From positions 1 through 50,090 of the forward strand of contig JAIPKB010000018.1 of assembly GCA_021733795.1 (NCBI GenBank): DNA of 50,090 nucleotides, in the 5' to 3' direction. This stretch comes from Akkermansiaceae bacterium (GTDB lineage Bacteria; Verrucomicrobiota; Verrucomicrobiia; Verrucomicrobiales; Akkermansiaceae). A program made the position numbers and the translations under genes. Below are positions 8,948-17,002 of the stretch, in pieces; position 1 is the first letter of the stretch, and each line of letters begins with the position of its first letter. Below the pieces are notes generated by a model. It worked only from the letters and a program-made list of their open reading frames with translations. It did no database searches and was not told where the DNA came from.

Positions 8948-11527
8948 TCAAGGCGTGGTCTCGGTCACCACCACGTCGTCAATGTAGAGGCCGATGTAGG
9001 TGTTGTCGGTGCCATGGAACCGGAATTCGAGATAGGCATTCTTGCCGGCCGCGGCCGAGATATCGAAGGGGCCGAGCTTGGCCCAGTCCTTGGTCGCCGG
9101 AAGCGTGATCGGGGTGATGGTTACCAGCAGGGTGTCGGTGCCCACCTCCTTGACCAGGACCTCGAGGGTGTCGCCGCCCGTGGCATCGACCGCTGCCGCA
9201 AACCGGAGCTGGGCTCCCAAAACGCCCGTGAGGTCGATCCCGGTGCCGGTGGCGTCCGGACCGCGCAGGATGGAGTTCGCGCTCGGGTCGATGAACCCGT
9301 TATCGCCCGCACCGTCCCCCAGATTGGTGCCCCAGCAATTCCCGGAGCCCCCGTTGCCGGCGTTCAGGATGAAGTCGAAGCCATTGTCCGAATTCGGGGT
9401 GCCCCATTCCCAGTCGTTGGGCGTCCCGACTGCGGCGAAGCCGCCATCATCGGTGTCGAACTTCTCTTCGAACAACGGCGGCGGCGGCGGCGGGATCTGC
9501 GCCCGGACGAAGTTCCTGGGGCCGCCGAGCATCATGCGCACCGTGGCGTCGCCGCTGGAATCACCGTTATCATCGGTGGTGACCACGCTGTTGTTGTCCC
9601 CCCCGATGGTGCCCACAGCCGGATCTCCCGGCGTCAGGTTCTCGACCAGTGTGCCCGGATTGAAGTCGAGGATCGTCGATGAGCGGAACTCGTAGCCGGT
9701 GTTGGCAGCTCCCAACAGCGTCAACTCCCAAATATCTCCACTGACCCGCGTGAACGAGTTGATCACCGGGGCGGGGCCGGCGACCGAGAGTTGCAGGTCG
9801 TCGATGGTGCCCTGGAAGCGGCCCTGGCCGGGATTCGCCGGCCCGATCCGGAACAGGATGTCGCCGCTGCCGTCGCCGGTATAGGTGAAGTTGACCGGCA
9901 GCAGGCCGAGATCGCCCACCCCGACCGGCTGGGCCGGGAGGTGGTCGAAGCTGTGCAGGACGGCGCTGTCCGAGGCGCGCAGAACCTCGATCCTGAGACC
10001 GTCGGTGGTGCCGTTGTTGACCTGGTGTGCGTGATTCTCGTAGACCGCCCCCGCCGCCAGGAAGTCGATGCTGTAATCTACACCGCTGTCATTCGAGCCG
10101 GCGATCCCGACCGTCTGGGTGATGACGTTGTCCTCCCAGATCATGACGCCCCAGTTCGGTGGATTGGTGGAGACCGTACCTCCCGTCCAGATGTTGTTGG
10201 TATCGACCGCGTGGATGGTGCCGCCGCCTGACTTGGTCCAGCCGCTCAGGCTGCCGCCGACACCAAGATCATGAGTCGTCGTGACCTGTCCGTCGGGGCC
10301 TCCGTTCAAGTCAAGGCCGGTGATCGCCTCGAAGCTCTCGTAGGCGAAGGCGTTCGGATTGGGAGGGGTCTGCACGATGATGGAAGCGTTCGCGGTGCTG
10401 GGGCTGGTGCCGCGGGTGGCCGTCAGGGTGTAGGTGGTGCTCACGGTGGGGTTGACGATGATGCTGCCGGTCCCGCTGCCGTCCGTGGCACCCGACACGT
10501 CGATGTCACCCGGCGTGATCGTCAACGTGGTGGCGGGCAGGCCGACCTGCCACGAGAGGGTGAGGTTCCCACCCGGAGCGAGATACGGCGAGGGAGAGAC
10601 CGTGAAGGAGGTGATCTCCGGGGCGGGCAGGGTCACGGTGACCTTCCGCCTTGCAGTGTCGCCGCCCTTGGTGGCGGTGAGGGTGTACTCGGTGGTGCCG
10701 TCGGGGCCGGAATCGAGCGTATAGCTCCCGATCCCTGCTCCGACGGTGTCACCCAGGACATCGATGTCACCGGGGGTGATCACCAGGGAATCCAGCGGCA
10801 TTCCGGTGACGGTCCAGTCGAAGGTCACCGCGTCACCGGCATCGCCCAGGGTCGCGGGGTCCGGGGTGAAGGAGGTGATTTCCGGAGCGCCCGGGACGGA
10901 GACGGAAATGTTGTCGATATCCCCGGCAAAGCGCCCCTGGTTCAACGTCCCGGCAGCTGGCCCGATCCGGAGCCGAACGTCGCCCGTGCCGTCTCCGACG
11001 TAGGGAAGCGTGCCTTGCAGGCCGCCGTCGAGGTTGTGGTTACCCGCATCATCCCAGGCCCCAGGGAAGAAGGATTGCGAGGCCAGTACGGAGTCATCCG
11101 CACGCAGGACCTCGACGAGCAGGCCGTCACCGGCCAGCGTAATCTGATCCGGATTCGTCGCCGCATAGACGGCCGTGCCGTAATCGAAGTTGACCTCATA
11201 GTTGGTGCTCGAGACATTCGCGGCAATCCCAACGGTCTGCGTGATCACGTTGTCCTGCCAGAACATGATGGCCCAGTCCGACGGGTTCGACTCCCCGCCG
11301 AGATTGGCGAGGTCCACCGCGTGCATGGTGCCGGCGCCCGACCTTGACCAGCCGGCCACGCTCCCTGTGTGGGCAACTTCCAATTCCGTTTGATATTGCG
11401 TGGTGTTCTGATTGCCGGAGTAGCTGTTGAAATCTTCAGTGAAGATCTGTGCTCCGGCCGTGGCACTCAGGCATGCCAGAATCCCTGAGGCGATCAGGCC
11501 CAGGTGGTTTCCATCGGGTTTTTTCAT
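8948..11527 (-). CDS. Secreted protein with two copies of an unnamed module and Ig-like repeats
   Basis: This 859-aa protein has the signal peptide MKKPDGNHLGLIASGILACL ending around residue 26. The unnamed module spans about 27-210 and again about 395-580, with signatures GTMHAVD / GTIHAVD, DNVITQTVGIA and TGDGSGD..RIGP. Between the copies are two Ig-like repeats (PEITSF..., TLTITPGDIDVSG), and a C-terminal jelly-roll-like segment has EEKFDTDDGGFAAVG and ends DDVVVTETTP. The first ~210 residues are nearly the same as the neighbouring PEP-CTERM protein, also at the DNA level. There is no PEP-CTERM tail, so it may be released rather than anchored. The role is unknown; a carbohydrate-binding fold is conceivable. 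The leader is C/A-rich with no SD sequence. Confidence 0.85.
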   Translation of the reverse strand: MKKPDGNHLGLIASGILACLSATAGAQIFTEDFNSYSGNQNTTQYQTELEVAHTGSVAGWSRSGAGTMHAVDLANLGGESNPSDWAIMFWQDNVITQTVGIAANVSSTNYEVNFDYGTAVYAATNPDQITLAGDGLLVEVLRADDSVLASQSFFPGAWDDAGNHNLDGGLQGTLPYVGDGTGDVRLRIGPAAGTLNQGRFAGDIDNISVSVPGAPEITSFTPDPATLGDAGDAVTFDWTVTGMPLDSLVITPGDIDVLGDTVGAGIGSYTLDSGPDGTTEYTLTATKGGDTARRKVTVTLPAPEITSFTVSPSPYLAPGGNLTLSWQVGLPATTLTITPGDIDVSGATDGSGTGSIIVNPTVSTTYTLTATRGTSPSTANASIIVQTPPNPNAFAYESFEAITGLDLNGGPDGQVTTTHDLGVGGSLSGWTKSGGGTIHAVDTNNIWTGGTVSTNPPNWGVMIWEDNVITQTVGIAGSNDSGVDYSIDFLAAGAVYENHAHQVNNGTTDGLRIEVLRASDSAVLHSFDHLPAQPVGVGDLGLLPVNFTYTGDGSGDILFRIGPANPGQGRFQGTIDDLQLSVAGPAPVINSFTRVSGDIWELTLLGAANTGYEFRSSTILDFNPGTLVENLTPGDPAVGTIGGDNNSVVTTDDNGDSSGDATVRMMLGGPRNFVRAQIPPPPPPLFEEKFDTDDGGFAAVGTPNDWEWGTPNSDNGFDFILNAGNGGSGNCWGTNLGDGAGDNGFIDPSANSILRGPDATGTGIDLTGVLGAQLRFAAAVDATGGDTLEVLVKEVGTDTLLVTITPITLPATKDWAKLGPFDISAAAGKNAYLEFRFHGTDNTYIGLYIDDVVVTETTP

Positions 11528-11571
11528 CGGTTTCAGTGGTTTTGCCGGTCGCGGGCAGGTTGATGGTCAGC

Positions 11572-12267
11572 TCAGGCACTCCGCCGCCTGCGCAGGACCA
11601 GGGCGAGTCCACCGAGACCGAGAAGAGCGGCGGAGGAGGGCTCGGGGATGAGGTTGACGGAAAGATTGTCGATCTCCCCGGCAAAGCGCCCCTGGTTCAA
11701 CGTCCCGGCAGCTGGCCCGATCCGGAGGCGAACGTCACCTGTGCCGTCTCCGACGTAGGGAAGCGTGCCCTGCAGGCCGCCGTCGAGGTTGTGGTTACCC
11801 GCATCATCCCAGGCCCCCGGGAGGAAGGATTGCGACGCCAGCACGGAGTCATCCGCACGCAGGACCTCGACGAGCAGTTCGTCGCCGATCAGCGTCCTCT
11901 GATCCGTATTCGTCGCCGCATAGACGGCCGTGCCGTAATCGAAGTTGACCTCATAGCTGGTGCTCGAGACATTCGCGGCAATCCCAATGGCCTGTGTGAT
12001 CACGTTGTTCTGCCAGAACATGATGGCCCAATTCCCCGAGCCGCTCAGGTCCACTGAGTGCATGGTGCCGTCGCCCGACTTTGACCAGCCGGCCACGTCG
12101 CCACCGAAGGCAACTTTCAACCCCGTTTCATATTGCGTGGTGTTCTGATCGCCGGAGTAGCTGTTGAAATCCTCGGTGAAGATCGTCGCCGCCCCTGCCG
12201 TGCAGCTCAGGGAGGCCAGGATTCCGGAGGCGCACAGGCCCAGATGGTTTCGATTGGGTTGTTTCAT
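11572..12267 (-). CDS. PEP-CTERM sorting-domain protein with the same unnamed module
   Basis: This 231-aa protein has a signal peptide (MKQPNRNHLGLCASGILASL), one copy of the ~185-aa module, and a C-terminal PEP-CTERM anchor. The anchor shows the PEP tripeptide, a hydrophobic stretch (AALLGLGGLALVL) and the basic tail RRRRSA. PEP-CTERM proteins are exported and processed by exosortase, usually in bacteria making exopolysaccharide. Its module is a recent duplicate of the start of the next gene (8948-11527): the two signal peptides and most of the module agree at DNA level. Transcription probably starts at the promoter around 12360-12386. Start 12267 is preceded by a long C/A-rich leader and no SD sequence. 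Confidence 0.88.
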   Translation of the reverse strand: MKQPNRNHLGLCASGILASLSCTAGAATIFTEDFNSYSGDQNTTQYETGLKVAFGGDVAGWSKSGDGTMHSVDLSGSGNWAIMFWQNNVITQAIGIAANVSSTSYEVNFDYGTAVYAATNTDQRTLIGDELLVEVLRADDSVLASQSFLPGAWDDAGNHNLDGGLQGTLPYVGDGTGDVRLRIGPAAGTLNQGRFAGEIDNLSVNLIPEPSSAALLGLGGLALVLRRRRSA

Positions 12268-12280
12268 CGTTTTATTGGTT

Positions 12281-12300
12281 GGTTGTAGTTGGTTGTAGTT
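12281..12300. repeat. Tandem 10-bp repeat in the 5' leader of the PEP-CTERM gene
   Basis: Two perfect tandem copies of ggttgtagtt are followed by a partial third (ggttgatggtt). On the transcript of the PEP-CTERM gene this reads as repeated CAACCAACTA-type units just before the start codon. The same C/A-rich, SD-free style is seen before other genes of the left part, so it may be a translation-enhancing leader. Confidence 0.6.
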
Positions 12301-12318
12301 GGTTGATGGTTTAGACGG

Positions 12319-12352
12319 ATGTTAATTGACATGGGTTATTGTCTATTGACAA
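12319..12352. promoter_or_regulatory. Two short inverted repeats at the PEP-CTERM gene promoter (possible operators)
   Basis: ATGT-TAATTG-ACAT lies at 12319-12332 and TTGTC-TATT-GACAA at 12339-12352. Both are perfect short inverted repeats in the AT-rich stretch immediately downstream of the candidate -10 box of the minus-strand promoter. Their position around the likely transcription start would suit repressor binding, but no regulator is encoded next to them. Confidence 0.35.
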
Positions 12353-12359
12353 AATAGGA

Positions 12360-12386
12360 TCTATAACATGCCCCGGCGGTTGTCAA
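12360..12386 (-). promoter_or_regulatory. Candidate sigma70 promoter for the PEP-CTERM gene
   Basis: On the minus strand TTGACA (12386-12381) is followed after 15 bases by TATAGA (12365-12360). The -35 box is a perfect consensus and the -10 box differs from TATAAT at two positions; the spacer is slightly short. It lies about 95 bp upstream of the PEP-CTERM start codon and faces that gene. Confidence 0.5.
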
Positions 12387-12479
12387 AAGAAAAATGCGGG
12401 ATTGTGAAAAAACTCTTTGACTCGCTGCCTGTCACGGGCGGATGAAGGCGGCTGCGGCTGCGGGATCCGGGTTCTTGAG

Positions 12480-12629
12480 TCGGCGTGGATCAACGCTTGC
12501 GGGCGGCGGATGGCCGGGCGCGAGTTCGTGCTGACGGAGTGCTATCTGCTGCTGCGCAATCCGGCGGTGCTGCCACTGGGCGCGGCTGAAGCCGTGGCGG
12601 TGGTGGAACAATTCCGCCGTCATCCGTGA
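12480..12629 (+). pseudogene. Remnant of a PIN-domain (VapC-like) toxin gene
   Basis: An open stretch reads SAWINACGRR, then GREFVLTECYLLLRNPAVL, PLGAAEAVAVVEQFRRHP and stop. This resembles the middle of PIN-domain proteins of the type with a VLTE..LLLRNPAVL helix and a PL.AA.AVAV...FR.HP helix. The N-terminal LDxN strand with the first catalytic Asp and the C-terminal third are both missing, and no antitoxin is present. I read it as a decayed toxin fragment; the identification rests on family resemblance only. Confidence 0.4.
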
Positions 12630-12795
12630 AACACGTCGGCAACCCGAGAGCCCTCAAGACAATGCCAAGTACTTCCACGCACTTTTTTGATGGTTTCTCT
12701 GAAACCCTATCCGACTGGTCCGGGAATTTCCTATTTAAGTAAGTGCCGTTTTTCCGGGCGTTGGGGCCCCGCGGTTGGTGGGGGTGGCGTGCGGC

Positions 12796-15700
12796 TCAGG
12801 GGGCCTGCCAAACGCGGAGGCGCAGGAACTGGTTGGGCTTGGAGGCGACCGTTTGGAGGGAACGGACGGTGAGGGTGACGGTGCCGTCGCCGTTGTCGTG
12901 GGGGGGGGCGACCGGGGTGGTGAAGGCACCGCCGCCTTGCCAGAGCAAGAGGTCATCCGAGAGCTCCACGAGATACGTGACTTCGCTGGCATCCGAGCGG
13001 ACGCGATAGCTCAGCGCGGGATAAGCGCTGCCGCCATCGTTCACGATCGCAACCGCAGGCAGGGCGACCTCGGGGGTTGGAAGGAGATCAGCCCCAACCG
13101 CATACGCGAGCAGGTTCGAGAGCGATGAGGAGCCAAAGGGCGCGTAGGGGTCGGTGGTGCCGCGGGCGGCCATCCACCCGGCGAAGGGGCCGCTGGGATC
13201 AGCAGTCCCGGGGCTGCCTTGGGTGGCGGAACTGGCACGCCAGTTTGAAGCCAGGGCGTGGTCGGGCACCGAAAATGGCTCGGCCAGTGTGAGTGAAACA
13301 CCCGCGCCGTCGGGCTCGGTGGGCCAGGGGGGCAGGTCGTCGTAGATGAAGTCGCGGATGGGCTCGCCCGCGCCAAAGGAGAGCTTGATTTGTTCGCCGC
13401 CGTTGTCGAGTTTGTCGGCGGGCTGCCATTCGCCGGCGATCGGGAGCCCGGTTCCGTAGCGCATTTCAAACGCGGCGCGGTTTGCGACGACGAGGACGAA
13501 CCCGCCGGGGGCGAGGCCCGTGATGCCTGCTCCGAGAAAGTCGAAGTCGACCCCCTTGGTGAAGCGCAGGTTGGTGAGGTCGAGCGCAGTCGGGCCGACG
13601 TTGCGCAGTTCGATGTATTCGAAATCGTCGTCGTCTGGGAAGCCCGCTGCAAACTCGGCGGCGGTGGGATTGGCGGGATGATACATGACCTCCGAGATCA
13701 CCAGCCCGGCGAGGTAGGAGGAAACGTCCGGCGGGGTGGTGGCGAACTCGACCGGCACCGACCAGTGGCTCGCCCGCCCGGTGTCGTCGAAGTGCCGCAC
13801 CCGCACCCGGTAGGTGTGCCCCGGGCGCAGCGCGCCGGCCGGCAGCGAGATTTCCTCCGCGAAGGGTGCCATCCGGCCGCTGTCCCAACGTTCTTCGACC
13901 TCGTAGACCCACGGCTCGCCGGCGATGTAGCCGGGCGTGTCCGGGTTGGTGATCTCGCCGACGCGCCATTGCATTGACGCAAAAGTTGCGGCACCCTGGG
14001 GGTCGGAGAATGCGTTGCTGGTGAAACGCAGCTCGTCCACCGGGAAACCGGCCGCGCCGCTGTAGGAGGCCCTCGGCTGGGTGGGGATGGCGCCGTCGGC
14101 GGCCTCCAGCGAGAGGTAGCCGAATCCGTAACCATCCTCGTTGCCGTCGCCGACCGCGAAGCCGCCACCCCGCCGGGTGTTGTACATATAGTTGATCATG
14201 TTCTGCTGGAAACCCTCGTGGTCGGGTGTCGGCAGGGTGCGTGTCCAGGTGCCACCAATCTGGCCCTGGCTCTTCGGTGTGACATACCACTGGCCGCGGT
14301 GGTCGCTGGCGGTGCGCGGGTTGTAGTTCCACATGAACTGGTCGACGTCGACCATCGACAAAGCGACGCCCGGCGGGTTCAGCACCGAGGCGAGTTCGTC
14401 GACCACCTGCGCGGCCTGCCCGCCATGGCGGCCGATATCGGAGAACAGCAGATCGACGAGCTCGCGGCAGCGGTTCTTGAAGTCGATGCTGATCGCGCTG
14501 TTGCCGAGGCAGGCATCGGCCCGCAGCACGCCGCTCCAGTGGGTTTCCGGGATATACATCATATCGAGGTCCCAGGGGATCACCTGCCAGCGCCCGTTCG
14601 GGTTATGATACATGTAGTAGTTGGTCTCGTCGCGCAGGTCGACGTTGCCGGTGGCGCGGTTGATGGCGCGGAACCCGTAGAAGTTGTCGAGGTCGAAGTT
14701 CGCCCGCCACCAACGGACGGAGTTGAGGTTCGCACTCGCGTTCCAAAACGTGTTCCAGTCCGAGGCGTCGAGGCTTTGGGTCGGCCCCTGGTTCTTCTTG
14801 TCGCCCGTGCCGTTCTGGATCTTGTATGTGTTCCCGTCCGGCAGATCGTGCTCGGCGAGGAAGCGCCCGTCCGGGTGTTCGATCGCGAGGTAGAGCCCCC
14901 ACAGGTCGCCCGCATACTGGTCCCTGGGTGCCTCGCTGCGGTCGTCGATCACGCGGAACTGCACCCAGTGGGTGTTCGAGCTGGGCACGCCGGCGAGTTG
15001 GTAGAGCCGGTGCGGAACCGCCTCGTCGAAGCCCGCCATACCGCGGTTGACGGGGATCCACGGCGAGGCGCAGGCGTTGAAGTTTAAGGTTTTCCAGTTT
15101 GTTTTGTAGCGTTTGCCGTGGATGTCGCACGCCTCGAAGTCGCGCGCCCGGTTGAACTTGAAGCGCCACTTGTTCTTGCCGCTGCGGTAGGTCGAGGCCT
15201 CGCCGCGGTTGTAGAACTGGATGTGGTCGTAGACGGCGCCGTCGTAGACCATCGTGCCCCACATGGGCACGCCGTCGAAGCCGCTGTTATACTGGCTGTT
15301 GGTCACGTCGGTGGAGTTGGCGATCAAGTGGTAGACCGGCACCGAGTCCGCCATCACCTCGGCGGGGAAACTCACGTTGGAAGTGCTGCCCGGCTGGTCG
15401 GCGCCTTGCCAGGCGGGCACGCCATCATGGACGAAGTAGGCGAAATTCGGGCTCTCGTCGTCGGTGTAAGGAACTTGCACGCTGTTGCCGGACGCGTCCC
15501 GGACGGTGATCCGGTAGCGCACCAGGCGGCGGTGCACCTGCAGCGCCGCCGGCATCGTCACGGTGTGGATGTCGTCGGCGGCGAGCGTGTCGCCGCCGGT
15601 TCCGTCGTCGAGCATTGGGAGCTCGATCCAGCCGGTGTTGTAGGCGGCGGAGCTCTTGCGGATGTAACCTCCCGGACTGACAAGCTGGTAGCTCAAGGTG

Positions 15701-16380
15701 ACCGCCGCGACGCCGTCGGGATCGGTCACCTTGGCGGTGATTGTGACCTCCTGTCCGCTCGCTGGCTGCACCGGCAGGTGGCTGACTTGCCGGATCGCGG
15801 GCGGGGCCGCAGTTGCGGTGGTCGCGGCGGCGCTGTTGGTCGCCCCCGGGGTCGGATTGCCCGCCGACGAACTGCGCCACGCCCCGCCGAGGTTGTTGTC
15901 CAGCGCCGGGTGGAGCAGCTCCATTGACGCGCCCGTGCCACGGGCGGCGGTCGGCCACGGGAAGCCGGACTGGTAGTCGACGCGATCGACCTCGGTGCCC
16001 GCCCCGTCGAGCAGGCGCAACAGTTCACCCTCGTTGTCGAGGGTGCCTGAATACTGGTGGGTGGTGGTGACCCTGAACTTCGACTGCATCGTCGCGATGT
16101 CTTCGGCAACCACCAGAAACCGGCCCGGAGCCAAACTTGTGCCGGCCGGGAACGTGTAGTTTTCCACCCCTTCGAGCAGCCAGCCGGACAGATCGACGGT
16201 GGCATCACCCGGATTGAACAATTCGACGAACTCCGCCCGCTCGGTCTTTGGCTCGGCGTCGTGATGCACTTCGTTGATCACCACGCCGAGGACACTCGTC
16301 GAGCTGACCGTGAGGACGAGACCGGCCACCGCCGCGAAGGCGAGGGTCAATGTGGCTCTGGTTTGGGTTGCTGGTTGCAT
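12796..16380 (-). CDS. Secreted lamin-tail / CotH-kinase domain protein
   Basis: From the ATG at 16380 (MQPATQTRATL) this is about 1194 aa with a clear signal peptide. The frame is open to 16422, but the inner start fits the signal peptide better. Domains in order: a lamin-tail domain (VVINEVHHDAEPKTERAEFV); an Ig-like region (VTITAKVTDPDG); a CotH-kinase domain that includes KWRFKFNRARDFE and the metal/ATP-binding motif IPWDLDMMY; a fibronectin-like segment; and a second lamin-tail domain (LVISEVMYHPANPTAAEFAAG). The arrangement parallels the 4270-8787 protein but lacks the unnamed module and the He_PIG repeats. CotH of Bacillus is a protein kinase; exported relatives of this size in this phylum have no established role. 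It is probably transcribed separately from the PEP-CTERM gene. Confidence 0.87.
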   Translation of the reverse strand: MQPATQTRATLTLAFAAVAGLVLTVSSTSVLGVVINEVHHDAEPKTERAEFVELFNPGDATVDLSGWLLEGVENYTFPAGTSLAPGRFLVVAEDIATMQSKFRVTTTHQYSGTLDNEGELLRLLDGAGTEVDRVDYQSGFPWPTAARGTGASMELLHPALDNNLGGAWRSSSAGNPTPGATNSAAATTATAAPPAIRQVSHLPVQPASGQEVTITAKVTDPDGVAAVTLSYQLVSPGGYIRKSSAAYNTGWIELPMLDDGTGGDTLAADDIHTVTMPAALQVHRRLVRYRITVRDASGNSVQVPYTDDESPNFAYFVHDGVPAWQGADQPGSTSNVSFPAEVMADSVPVYHLIANSTDVTNSQYNSGFDGVPMWGTMVYDGAVYDHIQFYNRGEASTYRSGKNKWRFKFNRARDFEACDIHGKRYKTNWKTLNFNACASPWIPVNRGMAGFDEAVPHRLYQLAGVPSSNTHWVQFRVIDDRSEAPRDQYAGDLWGLYLAIEHPDGRFLAEHDLPDGNTYKIQNGTGDKKNQGPTQSLDASDWNTFWNASANLNSVRWWRANFDLDNFYGFRAINRATGNVDLRDETNYYMYHNPNGRWQVIPWDLDMMYIPETHWSGVLRADACLGNSAISIDFKNRCRELVDLLFSDIGRHGGQAAQVVDELASVLNPPGVALSMVDVDQFMWNYNPRTASDHRGQWYVTPKSQGQIGGTWTRTLPTPDHEGFQQNMINYMYNTRRGGGFAVGDGNEDGYGFGYLSLEAADGAIPTQPRASYSGAAGFPVDELRFTSNAFSDPQGAATFASMQWRVGEITNPDTPGYIAGEPWVYEVEERWDSGRMAPFAEEISLPAGALRPGHTYRVRVRHFDDTGRASHWSVPVEFATTPPDVSSYLAGLVISEVMYHPANPTAAEFAAGFPDDDDFEYIELRNVGPTALDLTNLRFTKGVDFDFLGAGITGLAPGGFVLVVANRAAFEMRYGTGLPIAGEWQPADKLDNGGEQIKLSFGAGEPIRDFIYDDLPPWPTEPDGAGVSLTLAEPFSVPDHALASNWRASSATQGSPGTADPSGPFAGWMAARGTTDPYAPFGSSSLSNLLAYAVGADLLPTPEVALPAVAIVNDGGSAYPALSYRVRSDASEVTYLVELSDDLLLWQGGGAFTTPVAPPHDNGDGTVTLTVRSLQTVASKPNQFLRLRVWQAP

Positions 16381-16599
16381 GGTGGCTTTTGCGTGGGGTG
16401 CTTGCGCCGCGAGTTGCGCCACCGTGGGAGATTCGGGATCCTATTCCGTGTGCTTTGGGCAGGCCGCACCTTTGCCCGTAGAATTCCTTCCCGCCCTGCA
16501 TGGCCAGAAGAGTCTACCTCGACACCTGGTCTTGTGTTAAGGCGCTGGAGCGGGGTGCCAGCGATTCCGAATTCATAGCCGCGCTGTGCGCGCCAATGC

Positions 16600-16827
16600 T
16601 TGGAACCTCGGCGTGATTTGCAGACGCGGCAGATGTTGCGTTACCGGGTGCGGTATTTTTCGGATGGGCTGGCGATCGGGAGTCGTGGTTTTGGGGATGG
16701 CGTTTTCAAGGCGTGTCGGGAGCGTTTCAGCAAGAAGCGAACGAGCGGGGCGCGGAAGATGCGGGGTGCGGGAGCGGCGGCGGCAGGTGTGATTTGGTGT
16801 GCGCGGGATTTGAAGGTGAGGGTCTGA
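16600..16827 (+). pseudogene. C-terminal remnant of a REP-associated tyrosine transposase (Y1_Tnp)
   Basis: The frame reads MLRYRVRYFSDGLAIGSRGF, then GDGVFKACRERFSKKRTSGARKMRG and ends WCARDLKVRV. This is the typical tail of Verrucomicrobiota REP-associated tyrosine transposases (RVRYF.DG..IGS..FV...F...R..F..KR..GAR.MRG...LRDLRV). The catalytic N-terminal HxH and Tyr region is absent, and the only possible start is a TTG at 16600, so this is a decayed gene. It occupies most of the 16.4-17.0 kb gap between two minus-strand genes. Nothing else was recognised in that gap. Confidence 0.6.
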
Positions 16828-17002
16828 CAGCTCTTTGGATTCATGCGCATCCCACACGTTCAAGGATCGGCGGTGGGTTTGAAGTGATTTTCCCAAGTGA
16901 GGGCGCGGACGCCTGGTGCGATGGTGGTGGTTGGTTCGGAAACCGAACCGCTGGTGACACGTTACGCGACGACTTCGAGTGGTATTTCGATGGATGTCGC
17001 TG

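Noticed and set aside
16500..16616. 38-codon plus-strand frame starting MARRVYLDTW, recalling a PIN-domain start
   Set aside because: Only the VYLDT stretch is suggestive; the rest has no PIN pattern and the frame ends early. Too little to support.
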